Part shown: positions 34,760-44,059 of the stretch, in pieces
Layout: every line of letters starts with the position of its first letter
Position numbering within the stretch: position 1 is the first letter of the stretch
Assembly (NCBI RefSeq): GCF_023273855.1
Contig: NZ_CP096884.1
Span: 1,116,001-1,180,000, forward strand
From: Seonamhaeicola sp. ML3
GTDB taxonomy: Bacteria > Bacteroidota > Bacteroidia > Flavobacteriales > Flavobacteriaceae
Direction of reading: 5' to 3'
Length of the DNA: 64,000 nucleotides
Made by a program: the position numbers and the translations under genes
The notes under the pieces: model-generated
The model's input: the letters and a program-made list of their open reading frames with translations, nothing else
Databases searched by the model: none
Told to the model about the DNA's origin: nothing

Positions 34760-35116
34760 CTACTCAATAAATTCTGTTTCCAAAAAATAGTTTACAATGG
34801 CTTCTTTCATCAATATACTTTGCTCACCAGCTTTTAAGTGGGGAAGTGCTTCTAGCATTTTATAATGAGGCCAACCCTCTGAATCCACAAAGTCTAATTC
34901 ATAATAACCATATGGCACAAGTAACTTGCAAATTGCTATGTGCATAAGATCCAATTTTTGATCCTTTTTAAATGCTCTATCAAGCTGCCCAAGTTCCTGT
35001 ACACCAATTAAATAAATGATGGCATCTAAATCCAATTCATCACCATCTGCAAACTGATTGGATAATTTTTCAACCACCTGCTCCCATCTCGCCTTTAATT
35101 GTTCGTCTCTGGACAT
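34760..35116 (-). CDS. conserved hypothetical acidic protein, 118 residues
   Basis: Soluble, Asp/Glu-rich, mostly helical in appearance (MSRDEQLKARWEQVVEKLSNQF), with LVPYGYYELDFVDSEGWPHY in the middle. No signal peptide. I recall similar lengths and wording among uncharacterised Flavobacteriia proteins but no function. A -7 box (TAACTTTG) lies 17 bases upstream. Likely a real, independently transcribed gene. Confidence 0.7.
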   Translation of the reverse strand: MSRDEQLKARWEQVVEKLSNQFADGDELDLDAIIYLIGVQELGQLDRAFKKDQKLDLMHIAICKLLVPYGYYELDFVDSEGWPHYKMLEALPHLKAGEQSILMKEAIVNYFLETEFIE

Positions 35117-35132
35117 ACTAATTTTTAAGTTG

Positions 35133-35140
35133 CAAAGTTA
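35133..35140 (-). promoter_or_regulatory. putative -7 box of the 118-residue protein gene
   Basis: TAACTTTG on the minus strand, a perfect TAnnTTTG match 17 bases before the ATG at 35116. No TTG at the expected distance. Confidence 0.45.
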
Positions 35141-35170
35141 ATAAACTAGGAACTTTTTAAAGAGTTGATC

Positions 35171-35178
35171 TATATTTG
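35171..35178 (+). promoter_or_regulatory. putative -7 box of the CvpA gene
   Basis: TATATTTG, a perfect TAnnTTTG match 17 bases before the ATG at 35195. It excludes the upstream TTG at 35165 as start. Confidence 0.5.
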
Positions 35179-35194
35179 TTTAAATTCAAATTTT

Positions 35195-35722
35195 ATGGGT
35201 GTTATCGATATTGTTTTGGGAGCTTTAATCCTTTTCGGATTAATTCGTGGATTAATGAAAGGGCTTTTTGTTGAAGTCGCCTCTCTAGTTGCCCTAATCG
35301 CTGGTGTTTATGGCGCCATTCATTTTAGTAATTATGCCGCCGATTTTTTAGTTGAAAAAGTTGAATGGGACCAAAAATATATAAATATCGTTGCCTTTGC
35401 AGTAACCTTTATTGTTATTGTACTTGCCATTGCACTTGCTGGTAAAGCACTAACTAAAATTGCCGATTTTGCTGCCTTAGGCTTTATTAATAAAATTTTA
35501 GGGGGCGTATTTGGGGCAGCAAAAATAGCTATGATTTTAAGTATTGTTTTAATTATTTTCGATAAGTTTAATAAAACGATCCCTTTTGCAGATGAAGCAG
35601 ACCTAGAAGCCTCTGTACTTTATCGCCCTGTTAAATCTCTTGTCCCTACTATCTTTCCCTATATATTAGAATTTGAAAATAAAGAACCTTTAGATTCTGA
35701 AGAAGAAAACAAAACAACCTAA
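35195..35722 (+). CDS. CvpA family membrane protein
   Basis: 175 residues from the ATG at 35195. Four hydrophobic segments. The beginning MGVIDIVLGALILFGLIRG and GLFVEVASLVALIAGVYGA follow the CvpA/colicin V production family pattern. A Glu-rich soluble tail of ~25 residues follows. In E. coli CvpA is an inner-membrane protein needed for colicin V production and linked to envelope stress. It faces the 118-residue gene head to head. Confidence 0.87.
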   Translation: MGVIDIVLGALILFGLIRGLMKGLFVEVASLVALIAGVYGAIHFSNYAADFLVEKVEWDQKYINIVAFAVTFIVIVLAIALAGKALTKIADFAALGFINKILGGVFGAAKIAMILSIVLIIFDKFNKTIPFADEADLEASVLYRPVKSLVPTIFPYILEFENKEPLDSEEENKTT

Positions 35723-35742
35723 GCCTCTTTAATAACTCAGTT

Positions 35743-36411
35743 TTAAATATTTACAAATGCTATTACATTAACCTGATCCCTTCCGGAGGTTTCAAAAAAT
35801 TGGTTCATGTATCCTAATTCTAATCTCAACGACTTGGAAACGGTATAGCCTAAGCCACCATAAACACGATTTCGGTCAAAAATTGAAGATTTAGTATTAA
35901 GAAATATTTCATTGTAAGCCGATATATAAAACTTACTGTCTTCTTGCGCTTTGGTTTTAAAAGGAACTTTTATTGCCAAAAAATACCTGAACCTCATTTT
36001 AAAAACGTCCTCTATAAAACGCTGCTCAAAACGGTATCTATGTGTTAAACCAATACTTCCTACGTTTTGCTTAGATATAAACTGCTGGAAAATTCTGTGT
36101 TCATTTACAGATACTTTAGTATCCAAATTATCGAGATAATTTTCCGAAAGAATATAGCCATACCCCAACAGGACATTACTCTTACCTTCATTAAAAGTGT
36201 AACCTAAACCTGTTCTTAATAATAATTGTTCTAAATCACCAATGGCATCGTAATTTCTGTATTGAACTTCGTGGTGCAAATCCCATTTATTATTCAATTT
36301 CTTATTACCAATATATATCAACCAATTCCCCAAGTCGCTATCTTGACTAAAGCCCATTGACGAGAAACATAACAAAATCGCTAGAACTATATTTCGGGTA
36401 TATAAAAACAC
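35743..36411 (-). CDS. DUF2490 family outer-membrane protein
   Basis: 222 residues starting at GTG (no nearby ATG). Signal peptide ends near GFSQ. The body alternates polar and aromatic residues in short strands (WLIYIGNKKLNNKWDLHHEV, EHRIFQQFIS, THRYRFEQRF, GGLGYTV, LELGYMNQFF), typical of a small beta-barrel; this matches DUF2490. It lies 36 bases behind the SulP transporter and is probably cotranscribed with it. Confidence 0.8.
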   Translation of the reverse strand: MFLYTRNIVLAILLCFSSMGFSQDSDLGNWLIYIGNKKLNNKWDLHHEVQYRNYDAIGDLEQLLLRTGLGYTFNEGKSNVLLGYGYILSENYLDNLDTKVSVNEHRIFQQFISKQNVGSIGLTHRYRFEQRFIEDVFKMRFRYFLAIKVPFKTKAQEDSKFYISAYNEIFLNTKSSIFDRNRVYGGLGYTVSKSLRLELGYMNQFFETSGRDQVNVIAFVNI

Positions 36412-36447
36412 GTCTATTTTTCTAATAATGATAATTAAACGCTTTCT

Positions 36448-38046
36448 TTAAGCAGGGTATTTTTCCTTGATTTCTTTTTTAAAAAACTTAATGTAGCTTG
36501 TTGGGTTTTCCTCTTCACCTCTTTGAGAAACCAATTTAACTTTAATATTTCTCTCCCTGGCTTTTAGACCGAAATCTTCAAGAATTTCGATGATATCATT
36601 ATCTAGATATTTTGTGTTTTTAACATCTAATTCTAAAAAGGAATTTGGTGGAATATTATCCAACTCTTTTAAAATAGCACCCTTATTGAAGAACGTTACC
36701 TCTTCTGCTAAAGTCATTTTTATTTTTCCGTCATCAACATCTTCTCCTTCTTTATGTAAGAAATGAGAATTTTGGTAACTCTTTATCATAATAATTAAAA
36801 TACCAACAACTAGCCCAAGACCTATTCCCCATAATAAATCGATAAAGACAATACCTAATATGGTTACTATAAAAGGCACCCATTGTTTCCAACCTAATCT
36901 AAACATAGTCTTAAATGTAGAGGGTTTTGCCAGTTTAAAACCAACAATAAAAAGTACAGCTGCCAAGACAGATAATGGAATCATGTTTAATAGTTTTGGA
37001 ATCACTATTACTGTAATGAGTAAGAAGAAACCATGAATAATGGCAGACATTTTAGACACACCTCCAGATTGAATATTGGCAGAACTTCTAACAATTACTT
37101 GTGTGATAGGTAATCCGCCTATAAACCCGGATATCATATTCCCAGTACCTTGGGCAAAAAGCTCTCTATTGGTTGGTGTTACATTTTTATGTGGATCTAA
37201 CTTATCTGTAGCTTCAACACAAAGTAACGTTTCAAGAGATGCCACTAAAGCAATTGTAAAACCAGTTAGCCAAACTTCACCATTAGCGATGGCACTAAAA
37301 TTCGGAAAACTAAACTGACCCAAAAACATATCAAAGTTTTCTGGAACAGGAACATTTACAAGGTGATTATCTTCTAGGTTTAGGGAACTATCTTGTGTAA
37401 TGATGTAATAAACAATACCCAAAACAACAGCAACCAAAGGCCCTTGCACTAATTGAAATATCCTACCTTTCTTAGAAAGTACATTAGACCACAATATCAA
37501 TATACCCATAGCAACTATGGCAATTACTGTTGCGCCAACACTAAAATTTCCACTTATTAAAGCATTAATTGCATTTAAAAGCTCTGTTAAGGTGTTTTTT
37601 CCATCAACTTGTAAAAAAGCAAAATCCCCTTGTGGGTTTTTATCCATACCAAAGAAATAAGGAATTTCTTTTAGTATGATTATTATACCTATACCTGTTA
37701 ACATGCCCTTGATGACAGATGAAGGAAAGAAATATCCAATAATACCCAAACGTAAAACACCAAACAATAACTGAATAGCGCCACCAATAACAACAGCCAC
37801 CAAAAAGTTCTCATAACCTAGCGATGAAATTGCAGCCAAAACAATAGCTGCTAAACCTGCAGCAGGACCACTTACACCAATTTTAGACCCACTAATTGCA
37901 CCAACTACGATTCCTCCAATAATACCGGCTATTAAACCTGAAAAAAGTGGTGCGCCACTTGCCAAAGCAATACCCAAACAAAGTGGTAGAGCTACAAAAA
38001 ATACGACAATACTTGCCGGTAAATCATTTCTTAACGTCTTAAACAT
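36448..38046 (-). CDS. SulP family anion transporter with STAS domain
   Basis: 532 residues from the ATG at 38046 (MFKTLRNDLPASIVVFFVALPLCLGIA); a longer TTG frame is rejected. About 12-14 membrane segments, with the SulP-typical SGAPLFSGLIAGIIGGIVVG and GVSGPAAGLAAIV near the N-terminus and GMLTGIGIIIILKEIPYF in the middle. The last ~110 residues form a STAS domain. The family moves sulfate, bicarbonate or other anions; in Bacteroidetes bicarbonate (BicA-like) is a common guess. A GCCC-TTA-GGGC hairpin (38062-38072) sits 16 bases before the start. Confidence 0.9.
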   Translation of the reverse strand: MFKTLRNDLPASIVVFFVALPLCLGIALASGAPLFSGLIAGIIGGIVVGAISGSKIGVSGPAAGLAAIVLAAISSLGYENFLVAVVIGGAIQLLFGVLRLGIIGYFFPSSVIKGMLTGIGIIIILKEIPYFFGMDKNPQGDFAFLQVDGKNTLTELLNAINALISGNFSVGATVIAIVAMGILILWSNVLSKKGRIFQLVQGPLVAVVLGIVYYIITQDSSLNLEDNHLVNVPVPENFDMFLGQFSFPNFSAIANGEVWLTGFTIALVASLETLLCVEATDKLDPHKNVTPTNRELFAQGTGNMISGFIGGLPITQVIVRSSANIQSGGVSKMSAIIHGFFLLITVIVIPKLLNMIPLSVLAAVLFIVGFKLAKPSTFKTMFRLGWKQWVPFIVTILGIVFIDLLWGIGLGLVVGILIIMIKSYQNSHFLHKEGEDVDDGKIKMTLAEEVTFFNKGAILKELDNIPPNSFLELDVKNTKYLDNDIIEILEDFGLKARERNIKVKLVSQRGEEENPTSYIKFFKKEIKEKYPA

Positions 38047-38115
38047 AAAATAAAAATTAGTGCCCTTAGGGCGTTGAATATTAATTAGAGGAGCTTTTAA
38101 ACTCAAAAAAAGATA

Positions 38116-38421
38116 TTAGAATAAGGCGATGTATTCTGGAGGTGGCGAAACGAGATTTAAATGCGGTTTCGAATATTTTTTATGAATGTACCCTAGTTCG
38201 TCCGTAGGGTTTACAGCAGCTATATAAATAGAAGCAAAATGAGGATTGAAAACAATCTTTTCTACATCTTTATTTTTTTCATTACCCTTTTCTTCTTCTT
38301 CGGCTGAGGTATAGAAAATAGAAATATCGACAGAATCATCAACCAATACAATGATTGTTGGCCCTGCTATAAAAGCCAAAAAAACGATTGAAAATAAAAC
38401 TGAAATAAATTGTCTTGACAC
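38116..38421 (-). CDS. hypothetical exported or membrane-anchored protein, 101 residues
   Basis: GTG start at 38421, directly after an in-frame TAA, so no earlier start is possible. One N-terminal hydrophobic segment (~6-28), then an acidic low-complexity stretch (EEEEKGNEKNKDVEK) and a C-terminus with SPPPEY. Not recognised. A perfect -7 box lies 23 bases upstream, supporting a real gene just ahead of the SulP operon. Confidence 0.6.
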   Translation of the reverse strand: MSRQFISVLFSIVFLAFIAGPTIIVLVDDSVDISIFYTSAEEEEKGNEKNKDVEKIVFNPHFASIYIAAVNPTDELGYIHKKYSKPHLNLVSPPPEYIALF

Positions 38422-38443
38422 TTAATTTTGATGCTTATCAAAA

Positions 38444-38451
38444 CAAATATA
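38444..38451 (-). promoter_or_regulatory. putative -7 box of the 101-residue gene
   Basis: TATATTTG on the minus strand, a perfect TAnnTTTG match 23 bases ahead of the GTG start. No clear TTG element upstream. Confidence 0.45.
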
Positions 38452-38474
38452 TGTTTTTAATTGATATGTAAGCG

Positions 38475-39233
38475 TTAAAATTCTTTCAGCAGTTTGATGT
38501 CATCAGAAATTATCCAACCTGTTTTACCATCAGATAGTTTGATTTTTTTCCAATCATCATAGGCATCAATAACCTGAACTTTAGTGCCTTCATGCAATCG
38601 AAAAGCTTCATCACTTCTAAGGTTAGGATTACTCATAACCTTAGATTCTTGTACAAAAACAATTGCAGGATTGTCTTTTTTGTCTAAATTATATTTATGA
38701 AAAGCAAAGGCTAAGGCGACACATACAAGAAAAAGCGACACTAGGCTACTTACAAAGGTAAAACGCTTCACTAAGGTTGAATACGCAAAGTAGTATACTA
38801 AAAACAAGATTACAAAACAAAACACTAAGGCTACTGTGAGCTTAGCCCAACTGTCAAACGAAAGGGTGTTGGTAGTGTTCTTAACAATTTTGGAAAGCCC
38901 AACTTCTGGTATTACATCAATAGCATCTATAGTCATATTTTTAGCAAATGCTATGTTGTTCTCAATATCTGTATCGTCTGGATTTAACAATATCGCCTTT
39001 TCGTAATAATAAATACTTGGGGCAATATGATTTAACTTATAATGGGCGTTCGCCAGATTATAATACAGTCCAGCAGAGTGGTTGCCCGTTTCTAAAATAG
39101 CGGTATATTTATCAATAGCTTCAGCATATTTACCTTCATTGTACAAGGTGTTGCCTTCCTCAAATAAATTTTGATTTTGAGCAAAAAGCATCGTACTAAA
39201 CAAAAACGAAACTATGTAAATAAACTTCTTCAT
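38475..39233 (-). CDS. batE: BatE-like TPR and SH3 protein
   Basis: 252 residues. Signal peptide (~1-18), two TPR units (~20-95, LYNEGKYAEAIDKY, GLYYNLANAHYKL), two membrane helices (~125-180) and a C-terminal bacterial SH3 domain (~190-250, DDWKKIKLSDGKTGWI). This is the BatE layout that closes the Bacteroides aerotolerance operon. ATG immediately after the batD stop. It probably acts in the envelope with the VWA proteins BatA/BatB. Confidence 0.85.
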   Translation of the reverse strand: MKKFIYIVSFLFSTMLFAQNQNLFEEGNTLYNEGKYAEAIDKYTAILETGNHSAGLYYNLANAHYKLNHIAPSIYYYEKAILLNPDDTDIENNIAFAKNMTIDAIDVIPEVGLSKIVKNTTNTLSFDSWAKLTVALVFCFVILFLVYYFAYSTLVKRFTFVSSLVSLFLVCVALAFAFHKYNLDKKDNPAIVFVQESKVMSNPNLRSDEAFRLHEGTKVQVIDAYDDWKKIKLSDGKTGWIISDDIKLLKEF

Positions 39234-41009
39234 TTATCGTGCTTGTTTGTCTATTAATGAAATGGTTTTTGCCGCTTTATCATAGTCCTCTTGCATGGTT
39301 ACATTATCAATAGGTGTGTATCTGGCTAATTCACAACTTTCAATGATAGCTACAAAATCATTTATAACAACTTCTTCAACTTGTTTTCCTTTGAGCAAAT
39401 CTATAATTTTACCCTTACTCATATCGCTGGTTTCAATATGCAGTTTTGCCTTTAGATAATTGTGTAATGCTTTTTCTAAGGCGATATAAAAGTCCACTTT
39501 ATTTCCTGAAGATTTCTTGGCGTTGCTCAAATATTTTCTAGCTAATTTATCTGCCTTTCTAATGCGGTTTCCATAAACATCGGCATCTCTATTTGCTTTT
39601 TTCTTTCTCACAAAAACCGCTAAAGGAATTACTAAAAACGGTGCTAATAATAATCCCCAAAATAATTTTGTTTTGAAGAAATACGATGTATTGGTCGAAG
39701 TGAAATTTGTCTTTGTTTTAATAAAAGAAAATTGGTCGCTATTAAGTACTACGGCTTGTTTGTTTGTAGTAAGTGCAGTGTTGTTTGAATTCGAGGTGCT
39801 GGAAGACGACGGGCCATTTAACACGTTAATTACAATTTCATCAGAGGATAATCTCTTATAGCTTTCTGTTTTTAAATCGAAGTATGAAAATGAAATGCTA
39901 GGAATAGGATATTTTCCTTTGTACTGAGGCACCACGGTATAACTATCTGAAATAGTCCCTTGCATACCTCCTAAATTCGTCTTTACACGTTCTGTATGTT
40001 CTGGCTCATAAACTTCTAAAGAACTAGGTAATGATACTTTAGGAAGTTTAAAAAGTTTTAAATTTCCTTTACCATTAACACTTACTTTAACCTGAAGTGA
40101 TTCTGTGGCATCTAATTCTTTTTTTGAGGCTACAACGTCTAAATCGAACACACCTACAGCTCCTGTAAAATCAATAGGTTTTCCTGCTTCTGGCAATGCT
40201 TTTACGTTTATTGTTTTGCTGCCTGCAGATATTGTTCTGTTAACACCAGTCATAATACGACTCCCAAAAATATCACGCCTGTTTGTTGGCACTCTTAAAG
40301 ACACATCTAGTGTTAACGGTTCTATTTTAAGTTTTCCTGTTTTTTGTGGATACAAGACTGTTTTCCTTAGAATTAAAAGTCGGTAATCCTCACCTTTATA
40401 AGTAACGTTTTCCACTTTTTGACCTTGAACATCTATATTTTGACTCCAGAAATCGTTATATCTTGGGCTATCTAGTTCGTTATAATTTGTAACACCAATT
40501 TTTGGAGATATGTATAGTTTGTAAACCAGGGTGAGTGCCTCGTTTAAATACGGATTGGTTTTAGACACTTCAGCAACCAAATGAATACTCTCAGAAGCAA
40601 CATAGTTTGGATCGTTAGGGTCTTTTGGGATTTCAACTGCTGCAGTTACTTCAACCTTAACCGGAGTTGTTTTATAAATCTCACCTTTAATCTCTATGGT
40701 AGCTTGAGAAATTGTGAATGTCCCTCTTTTTTTTGGCGCCAAAAAGTAGGTATACGTTTTCTTGTAGGTTCTTACACCATTTATCCAAGAATTACTAACC
40801 GATTGATTTGGGCCACCCACAACGGTAAAATTTTTAAAATCTGGAGATGTAAAATTATCGCCATCCTCGTTCATTTCAAAAACTACCCTTAAACGTTCAT
40901 TAACTCCGAGTTTATTCTTACTCACTTTGGCTTCGAACTTTACTTGAGCCAAAGCAAAACCGGAAACTAACAACAGTACAATTAACGATATGTGTTTTCT
41001 AAACTTCAT
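39234..41009 (-). CDS. batD: BatD family protein
   Basis: 591 residues, the normal BatD length. Signal peptide ending ALAQ, then beta-sandwich repeats (VKFEAKVSKNKLGVNERLRV near the start; ESIHLVAEVSKTNPYLNEAL near 160). One transmembrane helix follows near residue 445, then a cytosolic helical tail with Lys-rich segments. BatD proteins are large periplasmic-facing scaffolds of the Bat complex. Preceded by a repeat-rich 80-base spacer after batC. Confidence 0.9.
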   Translation of the reverse strand: MKFRKHISLIVLLLVSGFALAQVKFEAKVSKNKLGVNERLRVVFEMNEDGDNFTSPDFKNFTVVGGPNQSVSNSWINGVRTYKKTYTYFLAPKKRGTFTISQATIEIKGEIYKTTPVKVEVTAAVEIPKDPNDPNYVASESIHLVAEVSKTNPYLNEALTLVYKLYISPKIGVTNYNELDSPRYNDFWSQNIDVQGQKVENVTYKGEDYRLLILRKTVLYPQKTGKLKIEPLTLDVSLRVPTNRRDIFGSRIMTGVNRTISAGSKTINVKALPEAGKPIDFTGAVGVFDLDVVASKKELDATESLQVKVSVNGKGNLKLFKLPKVSLPSSLEVYEPEHTERVKTNLGGMQGTISDSYTVVPQYKGKYPIPSISFSYFDLKTESYKRLSSDEIVINVLNGPSSSSTSNSNNTALTTNKQAVVLNSDQFSFIKTKTNFTSTNTSYFFKTKLFWGLLLAPFLVIPLAVFVRKKKANRDADVYGNRIRKADKLARKYLSNAKKSSGNKVDFYIALEKALHNYLKAKLHIETSDMSKGKIIDLLKGKQVEEVVINDFVAIIESCELARYTPIDNVTMQEDYDKAAKTISLIDKQAR

Positions 41010-41015
41010 AACTAT

Positions 41016-41086
41016 GAGTTACGATTTACAGAGTTACGATTTACGAGACTTTATAATCTACAATCGTAATTCATTATTCGTAATTC
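41016..41086 (-). repeat. direct/inverted repeat cluster in the batC-batD spacer
   Basis: GAGTTACGATTTAC occurs at 41016-41029 and 41031-41044; TCGTAATTC occurs at 41064-41072 and 41078-41086, and ATCGTAA is the reverse complement of the TTACGAT core. The whole 80-base gap is built of these units. Confidence 0.6.
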
Positions 41087-41089
41087 GTT

Positions 41090-41953
41090 TTACCAATCTT
41101 TATCAGTTTTTACTTTAATACCTTTTTGCTTTTCGGCATTCATTTTTTCTTGAACCTTTTGTTCTTGGTTATTCATAGCCTCTAACAAATTCTTGATTTG
41201 TTGAGGAGACATTTTTCCCTGTTGTGGTTTTGGAGGGCTTTTTTCTTTACCATCTTTTTGGTCTTCTGGCTTACCCTTATCGTCTTTCTCGTCATTAGGC
41301 TTGCCATCTTTATCTTCATCTTTATCACCTTCCTTGTCTTTCTCTTCGCCTTTGTCTTCGTTTTCCTTATCGTTTTTATTATCGCCTTCCTTATCGTCGT
41401 TCTCCTTGTTTTTGTCGTCCTTGTCTTCTTGGTTTTCGTTGTCCTTCTCCTGTTCGTTATTTTTATCGTCTTGGTTCTGATCTTTATTTTCCTGCTCGTC
41501 TTTTGCACAGTCTTTTGCAAGAGCTAGGTTATACCGTGTTTCATCATCGGTTGGATCATTTCTTAGTGCACTTTTGAACGCCTCTACGGCTTCGCGACAC
41601 TTTTTATTCTGCATTAAAATATTACCTATATTGTGGAATGCTTTATGTTTTTCGGCTTTTGTTTTTGCATTGGTAGCCGCTTTTTGATGCCTATATAATG
41701 CTTCTTCAAAATTACCTTCTTGGTAATAGGCATTTCCTAAATTATACTGCGCTTCAACAGAATTGTTGTTTTCAGAAAGGGCTTTTCTATAGGCCATTTC
41801 ACTAGAAATAAAATCGTCTTCTATCAATTTATTTCCTTGATAAACATAATTATTAGCCTTCTTTAAAGCCAATAGTTGTTCTTTATCTTTTTTGTCTTGC
41901 GCAAAAGAGACCGATACACATAAGGTTAATAATAGGAGTAATAAACGTTTCAT
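41090..41953 (-). CDS. batC: BatC-like TPR protein with charged low-complexity tail
   Basis: 287 residues. Signal peptide ending SFAQ; three to four TPR units (~25-150, AQYNLGNAYYQEGNFEEALYR). Then ~95 residues made almost only of Lys, Asp, Glu, Asn and Gln (~155-245), and a short conserved end (KMSPQQIKNLLEAMNNQEQKV). This is the BatC layout. The charged tract gives long false frames on both strands. It lies between batB and batD. Confidence 0.88.
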   Translation of the reverse strand: MKRLLLLLLTLCVSVSFAQDKKDKEQLLALKKANNYVYQGNKLIEDDFISSEMAYRKALSENNNSVEAQYNLGNAYYQEGNFEEALYRHQKAATNAKTKAEKHKAFHNIGNILMQNKKCREAVEAFKSALRNDPTDDETRYNLALAKDCAKDEQENKDQNQDDKNNEQEKDNENQEDKDDKNKENDDKEGDNKNDKENEDKGEEKDKEGDKDEDKDGKPNDEKDDKGKPEDQKDGKEKSPPKPQQGKMSPQQIKNLLEAMNNQEQKVQEKMNAEKQKGIKVKTDKDW

Positions 41954-42007
41954 TTTCTTTCTACATTCTAATATATAAAACCCTGTTTTTTTAGTTCGTT
42001 AAAGAAC

Positions 42008-43048
42008 TTATAAATTCTCATTAAATAAATTCAGCTTTTTTAACCAGGCTGTTTTACGTTCCAACAAAAATATATCTAACAACAAAAAGAATATCCCAAA
42101 GCCCAAAAACCATTGAAACTGATCTTTAAAGTCGGCAAATTGTTTGGCCTCGAATTCGGTTTTATTCATTTTGCTAAGAATATCCTTGATTTCCTCTACT
42201 ACATCTTTGGTACTCTTACCATTAATGTAAGCGCCATTAGCTTCTTCTGCAATGGCTTTTAGGGTTTCTTCATCTAAGCGGGTAATTACGGTTTCACCTT
42301 CCTGATCTTTTTTGTAATTTAAAACAACACCGTTTCGCTTTATTGGAATTGGTCCACCTTTAACATCGCCAACACCAATAGTGAATATTCTAACCCCCTC
42401 TTCACTGGCCTGTTCTGCGACTAAAGCAGCTTCTTCACTGTGGTCTTCGCCATCTGAGATTATAATAAGCACCCTATTGGTTTGCTCATCATCATTGAAA
42501 TACGTCGTTGCTAACTTTATGGCTTCGCTGATTGCAGTGCCTTGAGAAGACAACATGTTTGTATTCATACCCTGTAAAAACATTTTTGCCGATGCATAAT
42601 CGGTTGTTATGGGTAACTGCGGAAAAGCTCTTCCCGCATAGGCGATTATGCCTATGCGATCACTTGCCAAATTATTGATGATTTGTGTAACAAGCTGTTT
42701 AGACTTCTCAATACGGTTTGGCGCAATATCTTCAGCAAGCATACTTTTAGAAACATCTACTGCGAAAACAATATCTACGCCTTCTCGTTTTACGGTTTCT
42801 AATTTGGTTCCATTTTTAGGGTTTACCAGTGCAATTACCAAACAAGTAAATGCGAGGCACAATAATATCATTTTAAAAACCGATTTGAACAATGACTTAT
42901 CAGGGCTTAATCTGTTCATCATTTTTTTGTCGGCAAATTTATTTTGCGCATTTCGCTTCCAGAGTTGAAGTAATAGAAATAGAATTACAATAACCGGTAC
43001 GATTAGCAATCCCCAAAACCATATTTTTTCTTCTAATAAATCAAACAT
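42008..43048 (-). CDS. batB: BatB-like VWA membrane protein
   Basis: 346 residues. Two N-terminal helices (~9-27, ~58-75), a von Willebrand A domain (~90-300) with the MIDAS sequence DVSKS (DxSxS), and a C-terminal helix (~312-328). Downstream of batA with a 6-base gap, so translation is probably coupled. BatA and BatB are VWA partners in the Bacteroidetes Bat complex. Confidence 0.9.
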   Translation of the reverse strand: MFDLLEEKIWFWGLLIVPVIVILFLLLQLWKRNAQNKFADKKMMNRLSPDKSLFKSVFKMILLCLAFTCLVIALVNPKNGTKLETVKREGVDIVFAVDVSKSMLAEDIAPNRIEKSKQLVTQIINNLASDRIGIIAYAGRAFPQLPITTDYASAKMFLQGMNTNMLSSQGTAISEAIKLATTYFNDDEQTNRVLIIISDGEDHSEEAALVAEQASEEGVRIFTIGVGDVKGGPIPIKRNGVVLNYKKDQEGETVITRLDEETLKAIAEEANGAYINGKSTKDVVEEIKDILSKMNKTEFEAKQFADFKDQFQWFLGFGIFFLLLDIFLLERKTAWLKKLNLFNENL

Positions 43049-43054
43049 AATGCT

Positions 43055-44059
43055 CTATACAAAACTTCTAAAAACCGTAGATTTTAGTACTAATTCCAGT
43101 AATAAAAGTATTCCAGCTAAAAGCACGAGTGCTCTGTACTTTTCTTCGTAATTGTAAAATTTGAATTCCTCTACTTCTGTTTTTTCTAATTTGTTTATCT
43201 CTTCGTAAATCTCGGCTAATTTCTTGTTGTTGGTTGCTCTAAAATACTTACCACCTGTGGCCTTCGCTATTTCCTTTAACAGCTCTTCATCAATTTCAAC
43301 TTGAATACGTCCGTATTGAAAGTTACCATTAGGTAATATACCTACTGGCGATAGTGCCATACCATTGGTTCCAAGACCTATAGTATAGGTTTTAATACCA
43401 TATTCTACAGCAAGTTCACTGGCTGTTAGTGGATCAATAAAACCTGCATTGTTTACACCATCGGTTAACAGGATAATTACCTTGCTTTTTGCCTTGCTGT
43501 CTTTAAGCCGGTTTACAGAAGTCGCTAAACCCATTCCTATGGCTGTGCCTCCTTCTATAATGTTGTTATACCTAATACTTTTTAATGATCTTAGAACAAT
43601 AGATTTATCGCTTGTTATTGGTGTTTTTGTATAACTCTCGCCTGCATATTCCACCAAACCAATTCTATCGTTAGGCCTCCCTTTAATAAATTCTGCTGCC
43701 ACTTTTTTTAGGGCTTCTAATCTATTTGGTGATAGGTCTTTGGCCAACATACTTGCCGAAACATCTATCGCCATAACAATATCTATACCCCTTGTAGTCT
43801 TGGTTTTAGACGATACATCTACCGTTTGTGGCCTTGCCAAAGCGGTGATTAAGAGGGCCAATGCCAATAATCTCAACACAAATAAGAAGTGCCTTAATTT
43901 AGGCAACCATGAATTGGTGACTTTAAACCCTTTTAAACTCGATATTTTGAGTTCGGCTGTTTGTTTTCTATGCTTAAATACATACCATACTATGGCAAGT
44001 GGGATTACCAACAGCGCCCAAAACCATTGTTTATTTAAAAACTCAATTCCCTCCAACAT
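43055..44059 (-). CDS. batA: BatA-like VWA membrane protein
   Basis: 334 residues from the ATG at 44059 (MLEGIEFLNKQWFWALL); a longer TTG version is rejected. The start lies 17 bases inside the end of the upstream BatD-like gene, so the two genes overlap. Two N-terminal helices, a VWA domain with intact MIDAS (DVSAS) and TDGVNNAG, and a C-terminal helix. This is a classical BatA. Confidence 0.9.
   Translation of the reverse strand: MLEGIEFLNKQWFWALLVIPLAIVWYVFKHRKQTAELKISSLKGFKVTNSWLPKLRHFLFVLRLLALALLITALARPQTVDVSSKTKTTRGIDIVMAIDVSASMLAKDLSPNRLEALKKVAAEFIKGRPNDRIGLVEYAGESYTKTPITSDKSIVLRSLKSIRYNNIIEGGTAIGMGLATSVNRLKDSKAKSKVIILLTDGVNNAGFIDPLTASELAVEYGIKTYTIGLGTNGMALSPVGILPNGNFQYGRIQVEIDEELLKEIAKATGGKYFRATNNKKLAEIYEEINKLEKTEVEEFKFYNYEEKYRALVLLAGILLLLELVLKSTVFRSFV

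Noticed and set aside
41198-41527. Open frame of 109 codons on the plus strand, very hydrophobic, opposite batC
   Set aside because: It is the antisense of the Lys/Asp/Glu/Asn tract of BatC; such codons read backward as Phe/Leu/Val/Ile. The other minus-strand frame at 41182-41520 is the same artefact.
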